A stretch of DNA of 11,893 nucleotides, taken from positions 1 through 11,893 of the forward strand of contig CAMHGU010000048.1 of NCBI GenBank assembly GCA_946184715.1, read 5' to 3'. Shown one piece after another: positions 6,821 through 11,893 of this stretch. Numbering within the stretch: position 1 is the stretch's first letter; each line of letters begins with the position of its first letter. Origin of the DNA: an uncultured bacterium (GTDB taxonomy: Bacteria; Bacteroidota; Bacteroidia; Bacteroidales; Muribaculaceae). The notes beneath the pieces were generated by a model. It was not told where the DNA came from. It saw nothing but the letters and a program-made list of their open reading frames with translations, and searched no databases. The position numbers and the translations under genes were made by a program.

Positions 6821-8044
6821 TCAGAAGTCGAAACAAAACTTATTAAAAACGTCATCAAAAGTTTCCGCACGCGCAATTTGGACTATATCTCCATTAGAAC
6901 GCTTGACGAATATGGGAGATTGTGGTTTGATAAATTGGGGTTTGGAGACGATGCTATAGCCACCTACATTCTCAAAAATTATGATGTCGCCTTGGGCTAA
7001 GTGACCTTGCCAACCGGGGACCATTACGTCCTGCTCTAAGCAGGTGAATCCCATAATATCAACGTTATTATAGAACTTTTGAGGGAGGCCCATAGGTATT
7101 ATTGAGGTAGGTAGCTTCTTCATTGTGCAAATTTCGCCCAAATTGTGGTAATCACCGTCCATATTTGCAATCCATCGTCCTCTGATATTCTTGATACTAA
7201 GGACTCTCGATGCGAAACTGAAATATCTGGCTACAACTGTAGTGCCAGGTTCAGTAAAGAGTGTAGGCTTTTGGCCCGAATTAGAATAATGATTTGCAAT
7301 CTTCTTGATGCAAGCATTGCAATAGTCATTGTAGGTGGGCACTTCATTTCCACCGAATTGTTCTTTAAGATAGCTGGGCATATCGGCAAACATACCACTG
7401 CCAAGACTAATGTACTTTGGTGTCCCATCAATAAGCTCATCGGCGGCTCGCAGCATTATTTCCGCACGTTTAGCCCAAGCGTCAAGTCCCCGAGCTCTGC
7501 TGATGTGACAGTGCAGGCCTACAAGAGTTAAATTGGGAGTACGCTTAATTAGATTACAGGCGACGTTTAAATCATCGTGGCCGAGAACGAGCCCGAATCT
7601 GGATATGAAGTTGCCCCCTAAATCCAAATTTATGCGTATTCCTATGGAAAAATTATGCTCAGGATGTGCTTCACAAAATCGAACTATTCGTTTTGCTTCA
7701 TCGAGGCTGTCAATGTTGAGAATTCCGCCATTTAGCAAGTGCTCATAAGCCATCTCCCCTTTTGATGGCCCGTTATACACTATTTTGTCATTGCTGTATC
7801 CGATTCGTTTTGCCAGAGTATATTCCATATCGGATACTACTTCAGCAAGCCCACCAAGAGCTTTGACCAGGTTGCATACATATGGAGTATAGTTGGTCTT
7901 ATAAGAATAACAGACCTGATAGTTTGGATAAATGGCTTTGAAGGTGCTTTCCAATAGCTGATAGTTGTCAATAAAGCCCTTCTCATCGAAAATGTAGAAG
8001 GGGGTATTATTCGATTTAAGTATGTCGGTTACAGTCTGGTTCAT
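6821..8044 (-). CDS. Divergent PLP fold-III decarboxylase (DAP/ornithine decarboxylase-like)
   Basis: A 407-residue alanine-racemase-fold PLP enzyme. The lysine expected to hold PLP is K49 in YSYKTN; LHCHIS (177-182) contributes the His that stacks on PLP; the C-terminal beta domain has CLEQD (335-339) with the conserved Cys, and ENVGGYS (358-364). Several positions differ from diaminopimelate decarboxylase: the glycine-rich loop reads SLGSGM, EPGR is EPGT (265-268), and C-E-S-G-D is C-L-E-Q-D. It is therefore unlikely to be the housekeeping LysA and may use another amino acid or an acylated substrate. BtrK of butirosin biosynthesis shows that such enzymes can be recruited to specialised pathways. 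The start codon reuses the last bases of repeat copy 2, and the gene heads the run that continues with the ATP-grasp gene three bases later. Confidence 0.88.
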   Translation of the reverse strand: MNQTVTDILKSNNTPFYIFDEKGFIDNYQLLESTFKAIYPNYQVCYSYKTNYTPYVCNLVKALGGLAEVVSDMEYTLAKRIGYSNDKIVYNGPSKGEMAYEHLLNGGILNIDSLDEAKRIVRFCEAHPEHNFSIGIRINLDLGGNFISRFGLVLGHDDLNVACNLIKRTPNLTLVGLHCHISRARGLDAWAKRAEIMLRAADELIDGTPKYISLGSGMFADMPSYLKEQFGGNEVPTYNDYCNACIKKIANHYSNSGQKPTLFTEPGTTVVARYFSFASRVLSIKNIRGRWIANMDGDYHNLGEICTMKKLPTSIIPMGLPQKFYNNVDIMGFTCLEQDVMVPGWQGHLAQGDIIIFENVGGYSIVSKPQFIKPQSPIFVKRSNGDIVQIARAETFDDVFNKFCFDF

Positions 8045-8106
8045 CTCTTGCTTGCGTTATTAATATAAAACGAGGCACCCCGCCCCTTTATTGCGCACCC
8101 GCGACA
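8043..8106 (-). repeat. 64-bp perfect direct repeat, copy 2 (leader of the decarboxylase gene)
   Basis: Identical to 2195-2258 and in the same orientation. Here the final AT of the repeat forms the first two bases of the decarboxylase ATG (8044-8042). Relative to the repeat, the start codon is shifted four bases compared with copy 1, so the repeat is in different reading frames at its two sites and is not conserved as protein. To its right the sequence is GC-rich and carries the terminator of the upstream operon. Because of that terminator, transcription of the decarboxylase probably begins within or just upstream of this copy. Confidence 0.97.
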
Positions 8107-8184
8107 GGTGGGGGCTGTTTTTGCGTGGGATTGTGGCGGGGGCGCAAAGGGGCGTGGTGAGGCGGGGGCGTAAAGGAGGGAGGG
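8107..8184 (+). other. G-rich asymmetric tract beside repeat copy 2
   Basis: The plus strand has seven runs of three or more G (8110-8114, 8127-8129, 8138-8142, 8149-8152, 8164-8168, 8178-8180, 8182-8184) in 75 bases, with few C-runs. Most loops are 6-12 bases, longer than in a canonical quadruplex, so folding is uncertain. It lies between the PCMD terminator and repeat copy 2, has no counterpart at copy 1, and contains no gene. Confidence 0.4.
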
Positions 8185-8213
8185 AAGCGGGCCTTGACGG
8201 GCTGCTTCCCTCC
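8179..8213 (-). terminator. Hairpin terminator of the sufE-transporter-PCMD operon
   Basis: A 10-bp perfect stem (GGAGGGAAGC at 8179-8188 with GCTTCCCTCC at 8204-8213) closes a 15-base loop. Read on the minus strand it is followed by CTCCTTTA, a weak T-tract. It lies 22 bases after the PCMD stop codon and separates this operon from the glycan block. Confidence 0.6.
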
Positions 8214-8234
8214 TTGTGCTGTGGGCCTCGGCGG

Positions 8235-9194
8235 TTATTTGTCGTAGCCGAAGGCGAAGTTGTCGACCCAGAGGATCATACCCGGGGTGCCCACGAATGC
8301 GGTACCGCAGCCTGCGGAGGCCATCACGAGGACGTGGGTGGGGGTCTCATCGGCCTTGGCCCAGCCTTCTTCAATCACGGGCACCATCTTGCCCTTGGAG
8401 TTGCGGGCATAGTAGGCTTTGCTCTTGGGAATGAGGCCCATATACGACTTGTAGAACGGTTGCTTGGTGATGTCGCCGTAGTGGACGGCAATCTTGTGGC
8501 CGGTCTGCCAATTGGCCACGGTGGAGCCGTAGCGCTCGCGGCCGGTGCCTACGCGCAGGGCGTGAATGTTGCCCTTCTCGTCTTCCCAGCGTTTCTGCAG
8601 GAGGATGTACACCTCGGCATAGTCTTGGCCCTTGATAGTCTTCTTGGAGCCGATGCCCGACGACTGGATGCGGTCGCCTTTAGGCACTGTCACCTTGTAG
8701 TCGAACACGAGGTAGGATGGGCGCTTGGTGAAGGGGATACCCATCTCCATCTTGGAGTACGGGCTGGAGCTGTTGCGGATAGGCTCGTCCATGCGGCCGA
8801 GGAAGATGCTGCCCGATACGAGGACGTCCATATTGATGATTCCGAGGGCTTTGACGTGCTCGAGGATGGTGCAGAGCTTGGCGCACTTGCCCGAGCCGTG
8901 GGCTTCGGGGAATACGGCATTGCTGCCTTTGGTGACGCCCGACACTTTGGCCAGGACGTTGGACGTGGCCCACGGGCAGCCGCCGCGAGCGCGGAAGGCG
9001 TTGCCGCTATTGTCGGTGGCTGTAGGGCCGATGGCATACACTACCTTGTTGTTGCCGCCTATCACGGCCGATTCCTTGATGTTGCGAGTGATCCACTGGT
9101 CCATATTGCCGAAGTTGATGGGCTCTAAGCGCAGCGCCGAGGCCGAGAGGGCAGCGGCGGCGACCAATAGACTTGAGAGAATGATTCGTTTCAT
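8235..9194 (-). CDS. Secreted PCMD-domain-like protein
   Basis: A 319-residue exported protein. The N-terminus MKRIILSSLLVAAAALSASA is a signal peptide with a probable cleavage site after A20 (ASA|L); there is no lipobox cysteine. The mature part begins LEPINFGNMDQWITRNIKES and ends with WVDNFAFGYDK. This resembles the PCMD (putative carbohydrate metabolism) domain of Bacteroidales, a beta-sandwich domain that usually shows the opening N-F-x-x-W element and a closing VDN element. No catalytic residues can be assigned, and carbohydrate binding at the cell surface or in the periplasm is only a family-level guess. It follows the transporter gene by 40 bases and is followed by a hairpin terminator, so it is probably the last gene of a three-gene operon with sufE. 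Confidence 0.68.
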   Translation of the reverse strand: MKRIILSSLLVAAAALSASALRLEPINFGNMDQWITRNIKESAVIGGNNKVVYAIGPTATDNSGNAFRARGGCPWATSNVLAKVSGVTKGSNAVFPEAHGSGKCAKLCTILEHVKALGIINMDVLVSGSIFLGRMDEPIRNSSSPYSKMEMGIPFTKRPSYLVFDYKVTVPKGDRIQSSGIGSKKTIKGQDYAEVYILLQKRWEDEKGNIHALRVGTGRERYGSTVANWQTGHKIAVHYGDITKQPFYKSYMGLIPKSKAYYARNSKGKMVPVIEEGWAKADETPTHVLVMASAGCGTAFVGTPGMILWVDNFAFGYDK

Positions 9195-9234
9195 TATGAG
9201 TTATTTGATTATTAGGGATACAGAGAGTGAGGGA

Positions 9235-10785
9235 TTAAGCTTTGGTGACACGTTCGAGCCACTTTACCATACCGAACATCACTCCCATTGAAAGGATGCA
9301 GACGAAGAGGAACACGCTCCAGCACACCCAGAGGCTCCATTGGTTGTACATCAGAGGGCCAATCCAGATGAGAAGGTTGCCCAGGGCGGTGGCGCCGAGC
9401 CAGAGGCCTTGGCACAGGCCCTGAAGATGCTTGGGCGCTACCTTCGATACGAATGACAGCCCGAGCGGCGATATGAACAGCTCAGCCACGGTGAGGAAGA
9501 AGTAGGTGACGATGAGCACCCACGGGCCGGCCTTCATAGCGTCCTGGGTGGCTACGTCGAGCGCTTTGAATTCGTTGCCCGAGGGGTAGCCGGCTGCTAT
9601 CGAGTAGATGGCGAGGAAGAGGTAAGCGAGGCCGGCGATGCCCATACCGTAGGCAATCTTGCGCGGGGTGGAAATCTCGCGGCCGCGGCGGCTCAGCGCT
9701 CCGAAAATAAACATTATAATAGGTGTCAGCACGATTACGAAGAACGGGTTGACGGCTTGCCATATCTCGGGAGCGATGCTGTCGGTCTTGACGAAGTCGC
9801 GGGCGAATACCGAGAGCGACTGGCCATTCTGGTGGAAAGAGAACCAGAAGAAGATGGCGATGCCGAGCACGGCCGAGAGGGCGTAGAGGCGCTGCTTGAT
9901 TTCAGTGGCCATAGCGCGGCGCTCTTCAGCGGTGTACTCCACGGCCTTGGCGGCCTCTTTCTTGGCGGGGGTGGGGAACTGGCGCTTGAAGGCAATGAAT
10001 ATTACCAGCGAGATAGCCATAGCGGCCACCGAAGCGAGGAAGGAGTAGTGCACGCCGGTGTTGAACACCTCAAGATACTTGGTGCAGAATGCCGTGAAGT
10101 CGGTCACCGCGCCGCCCGATACTTGAGCCGAAAGCTCCACGAGGTTGGCCGAGACGTTGCCGGTGGCCAGGAAGTCGTGGCAGAGCGCGGGGAGAGCGGC
10201 ATTGTAGGCCAGGTTGTTGACGCCGAGCCACCACTCGCGCAGATAGGGGGCGATAAACGGGGCGAGGAGGCCGCCTATGTTGATAAACACGTAGAAGATT
10301 TGGAAGCCGCTGTCGCGCTTGCCTTTCACGGCGGCGAGAGCCTCGGGGCCTTTCTTGGCGGCTTCGGCCTCAAGATTGTCGTACATCTGTCCCACAACGG
10401 CCTGGAGGTTGCCCTTGAAGAGGCCGTTGCCGAAGGCGATGAGCAGCAGGGCGCCGCAGGTGAAGATGAGCAGCCCGGTAGAGTTCTGCGGAGTGGCCAT
10501 AATGGGGAACGACATCAGCACATAGCCGATAGCCATCACGATAAGGCCGGCGATGATGGTGCCTTTGTAGTTCTGGGTGCGGTCGGCCACAAGGCCGCCC
10601 ACGAGGCTAAGCACATAGATAAGGCAGTAGAATACCGAGTAGATGATACCGCTTTGCTCATCGCTGAGCCCGAACTTTGAGCAGAGGAACAGGAGCAGCA
10701 CGGCATTCATAATGTAGTAGCCGAAGCGCTCACCCATATTGCTCAAAGCGGCGGGGATAAGTCCTTTAGGATGATTCTTAAACAT
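9235..10785 (-). CDS. POT-family (PTR2) proton-dependent peptide transporter
   Basis: A 516-residue inner-membrane protein of the major facilitator superfamily, with 12 to 14 hydrophobic segments. The start MFKNHPKGLIPAALSNMGERFGYY carries the POT opening motif in helix 1, but the usual ExxERFxYY reads NMGERFGYY (N16, E19, R20), so the first Glu is Asn. GLVADRTQNYKGT (64-76) is the MFS loop 2-3 motif, and the C-terminal half has AELFISPLGLSFVSKVAP, matching the second PTR2 signature region. Family members import di- and tripeptides with protons; the altered helix 1 leaves coupling and substrate less certain. The gene follows sufE by 17 bases and precedes the PCMD-like gene by 40, consistent with one operon. 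Confidence 0.88.
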   Translation of the reverse strand: MFKNHPKGLIPAALSNMGERFGYYIMNAVLLLFLCSKFGLSDEQSGIIYSVFYCLIYVLSLVGGLVADRTQNYKGTIIAGLIVMAIGYVLMSFPIMATPQNSTGLLIFTCGALLLIAFGNGLFKGNLQAVVGQMYDNLEAEAAKKGPEALAAVKGKRDSGFQIFYVFINIGGLLAPFIAPYLREWWLGVNNLAYNAALPALCHDFLATGNVSANLVELSAQVSGGAVTDFTAFCTKYLEVFNTGVHYSFLASVAAMAISLVIFIAFKRQFPTPAKKEAAKAVEYTAEERRAMATEIKQRLYALSAVLGIAIFFWFSFHQNGQSLSVFARDFVKTDSIAPEIWQAVNPFFVIVLTPIIMFIFGALSRRGREISTPRKIAYGMGIAGLAYLFLAIYSIAAGYPSGNEFKALDVATQDAMKAGPWVLIVTYFFLTVAELFISPLGLSFVSKVAPKHLQGLCQGLWLGATALGNLLIWIGPLMYNQWSLWVCWSVFLFVCILSMGVMFGMVKWLERVTKA

Positions 10786-10802
10786 AGTCAGGGTAATATT
10801 GA

Positions 10803-11243
10803 TTATAGATTTTGGTTGCTTGACTTAGCCTCGAATGCGATGGCATAGGCTTTGATTTGCTTCACCATAGCGAGCAGGCCATTGCTTCGGGTGGGGGAGA
10901 GGTGAGAGCTGAGGCCTATGCGGTCGATGAAATAGAGGTCGGCCGCGAGGATGTCGGCCGGACGCTGGCCTGAGAGTACCTGCAGGAGCATAGCGATGAT
11001 GCCCTTGACGATGATGGCGTCGCTGTCGGCCTCGAAGTAGAGCCGCCCGTCGGGCTTCAGCTCCGCATCGAGCCACACACGGCTCTGGCAGCCCTCAATG
11101 AGGTTTTGCGGGGTTTTCTTCTCTTCGGCGATAGGCTCGAGCGAATTGCCGAGGTCGATGATATAGGCATATCGGTCCATCCAGTCGTCGAAGGCCGTAA
11201 TGTCTTCAATAATAGCGTCTTGCAGTTGATTGATTTCAGCCAT
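10803..11243 (-). CDS. sufE: SufE family sulfur-acceptor protein
   Basis: A 146-residue cytoplasmic protein of the SufE/CsdE family. SufE takes persulfide sulfur from a cysteine desulfurase (SufS) and passes it to the SufBCD scaffold for Fe-S cluster assembly. The active-site cysteine is C52 in NLIEGCQSRVWL, the family signature, and the length is standard. The downstream LSGQRPADILAADLYFIDRIGLSSHLSPTRSNGL stretch also matches SufE. No other suf genes lie in the window. A good Bacteroidetes promoter lies about 26-57 bases upstream of the start, so it is the first gene of an operon with the POT transporter and PCMD-like protein; that pairing has no obvious functional logic. Confidence 0.94.
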   Translation of the reverse strand: MAEINQLQDAIIEDITAFDDWMDRYAYIIDLGNSLEPIAEEKKTPQNLIEGCQSRVWLDAELKPDGRLYFEADSDAIIVKGIIAMLLQVLSGQRPADILAADLYFIDRIGLSSHLSPTRSNGLLAMVKQIKAYAIAFEAKSSNQNL

Positions 11244-11268
11244 TTCAATTAGCGTAGTTATTGACCGA

Positions 11269-11300
11269 CAAAATTACGGAAAATCCGCCACCTGTGCAAT
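11269..11300 (-). promoter_or_regulatory. sufE promoter
   Basis: On the minus strand the -7 box TAATTTTG (11276-11269) fits TAnnTTTG exactly. Twenty bases further upstream lies ATTG (11300-11297), a three-of-four match to the TTTG -33 box. Transcription would start near 11262, giving a leader of about 20 bases before the sufE ATG at 11243. Confidence 0.7.
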
Positions 11301-11332
11301 AGCAGCGCAAAGGAGCGCCCGAGCGCTGATTA

Positions 11333-11381
11333 TTCACGTCAAAATGCACTACTCTTGTGCAATTTGTCATTACGGCGTGAA
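11333..11381. other. Nested inverted repeat between the sufE promoter and the tRNA terminator
   Basis: TTCACG (11333-11338) pairs with CGTGAA (11376-11381), and inside it TGCAC (11345-11349) pairs with GTGCA (11357-11361) around a 7-base loop. The stems are short, so this may be chance. I see no gene in 11301-11425. Confidence 0.25.
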
Positions 11382-11423
11382 GCGAAGGTTGATTTTAGGA
11401 CGGCGGGCGAGGAGCGGCTTTGA

Positions 11424-11455
11424 CATAAAATAAGCCGCCGAGGTGTCTCGGAGGC
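11424..11455 (-). terminator. Terminator of the tRNA-Glu transcript
   Basis: On the minus strand GCCTCCGAG (11455-11447), loop ACAC, and CTCGGCGGC (11442-11434) form a 9-bp stem with one mismatch, followed by TTATTTTATG. It lies 8 bases after the tRNA 3' end, as expected for a factor-independent terminator. Confidence 0.7.
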
Positions 11456-11463
11456 CTTTGTAG

Positions 11464-11535
11464 TAGTGAATCCGGGACTCGAACCCGGGTTTCCACCGTG
11501 AGAGGGTGGCGTGCTAACCGCTACACTAAATCACC
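11464..11535 (-). tRNA. tRNA-Glu (anticodon CTC)
   Basis: The 72-base transcript folds as a cloverleaf: acceptor GGTGATT with ATTCACT, D arm GTGT/GCAC with the loop AGCGGTTA, anticodon stem CCACC/GGTGG with loop CTCTCAC (anticodon CTC, reading GAG), a 4-base variable loop, and T arm CCGGG-TTCGAGT-CCCGG. The discriminator base is A and CCA is not encoded. The acceptor stem has a G1-T72 wobble and a T6-T67 mismatch. It has its own promoter and terminator and is not clustered with other tRNAs in the window. Confidence 0.95.
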
Positions 11536-11545
11536 ATTTCTGCCG

Positions 11546-11576
11546 CAAAGGTAAGCATAATATTTGGAATATGAAA
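11546..11576 (-). promoter_or_regulatory. tRNA-Glu promoter
   Basis: On the minus strand the -7 box TACCTTTG (11553-11546) matches TAnnTTTG exactly. Nineteen bases upstream is TTTC (11576-11573), three of four to the -33 TTTG. Ten bases separate the -7 box from the mature tRNA 5' end. The region upstream is AT-rich. Confidence 0.75.
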
Positions 11577-11724
11577 ATTTTGGAGCATTTTTTTGCAAAA
11601 TATTTTTAGCGGGGCGGTTGTGAATGGGGCTAAAACGGCGGGGGGTGTCGGCGTGATGCGGTTTGCCGGCGGCGAGGAGAGGGCAGCGGGGCCGGTTGGC
11701 TTTATTTTCTTAATCGGGCGGGGT

Positions 11725-11834
11725 GCAACCTCTCCGAGGTAGCGGATGCGTGGGTGCTGGCGTTAGCCCCACGTAGGCAACCGCTGCGCGGTAGGCAACG
11801 TGGGGTTTCGTTCTGTGCAACCGCTGCGCGGTAG
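11725..11834. repeat. Three REP-like short palindromic repeats
   Basis: Copies at 11725-11742, 11777-11794 and 11817-11834 share the form GCAACC-nnTnCnn-GGTAG. Each folds as a 5-bp hairpin with a 3-base loop: ACCTC-TCC-GAGGT in the first, ACCGC-TGC-GCGGT in the other two, which are identical to each other. The T-A pair of copy 1 is replaced by a G-C pair in copies 2 and 3, so pairing is kept. No gene is credible in 11577-11893. The elements resemble dispersed intergenic palindromes seen in Bacteroidales genomes; their full unit length and copy number cannot be known from this window. Confidence 0.7.
11767..11805. repeat. 8-bp inverted repeat around the central palindromic repeat
   Basis: CCCCACGT (11767-11774) pairs perfectly with ACGTGGGG (11798-11805), enclosing the second REP-like copy. 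The result is a two-tier stem-loop and may represent a composite element rather than isolated hairpins. Confidence 0.6.
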
Positions 11835-11893
11835 GTCAAGGCGTGGCACAGGAGATGCCCATAGGCTCTGACATCTTGTGGGGTTAAGCACAT

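Noticed and set aside
2195..8106. Invertible promoter or site-specific inversion
   Set aside because: The two 64-bp copies are direct, not inverted, so recombination would delete rather than flip the block, and no recombinase gene is present.
2195..8106. Insertion sequence or transposon bounded by the repeats
   Set aside because: No transposase, integrase or terminal inverted repeats are visible, and 64 bp is far longer than a typical target-site duplication.
8091..9128. 345-codon plus-strand frame, and similar frames at 194-793 and 9757-10680
   Set aside because: They mirror well-supported minus-strand genes in GC-rich DNA and show repetitive, low-information protein sequence without motifs.
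11725..11834. CRISPR array
   Set aside because: There are only three short palindromic units with uneven spacing (34 and 22 bases), and no cas genes are nearby.
11702..11893. 63-codon minus-strand frame at the right edge
   Set aside because: It runs through the palindromic repeats and its protein sequence only reflects their translation; no start signal or domain is seen.

Overview
The window looks like chromosomal DNA of a Bacteroidales bacterium. Four things point there: promoters with the Bacteroidetes -7 box TAnnTTTG ahead of sufE, a tRNA and a glycosyltransferase; a PCMD-like secreted protein; a POT-family transporter subtype; and the lack of strong Shine-Dalgarno sequences. The flanks are GC-rich (two sampled lines gave 58% and 67%), which would suit a higher-GC family such as Muribaculaceae, but that placement is inference. 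Every gene I can support lies on the minus strand, so the biological order runs from right to left.

Right part (11893 to 8179): short palindromic REP-like repeats, then tRNA-Glu(CTC) with its own promoter and terminator, then a probable operon of sufE, a POT-family transporter and a secreted PCMD-domain-like protein. A 10-bp-stem hairpin closes this operon.

Middle part (8106 to 2195): an AT-richer block (40% GC in a sampled line) bounded by two copies of a perfect 64-bp direct repeat. Each copy sits directly in front of a start codon. Inside, in transcription order, are a PLP fold-III decarboxylase-like enzyme, an ATP-grasp ligase, a GT2 glycosyltransferase with its own predicted promoter, a GT4 glycosyltransferase, a PIG-L deacetylase and a WbuC cupin. 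This set suggests assembly of a surface glycan or other glycoconjugate carrying an amine or amino-acid substituent.

Left part (2192 to 1): after the second repeat copy the sequence becomes GC-rich again, with a B12-binding radical SAM enzyme followed one base later by a second GT2 glycosyltransferase that runs off the window. If the two repeat copies are collapsed into one, a continuous GC-rich locus results: terminator, leader, radical SAM gene, glycosyltransferase. This suggests that the six-gene block was inserted at, or exchanged through, the leader sequence. The most interesting points are this repeat-bounded cassette, the decarboxylase plus ATP-grasp pair with altered decarboxylase motifs, and the hairpin repeats with a compensatory base-pair change.
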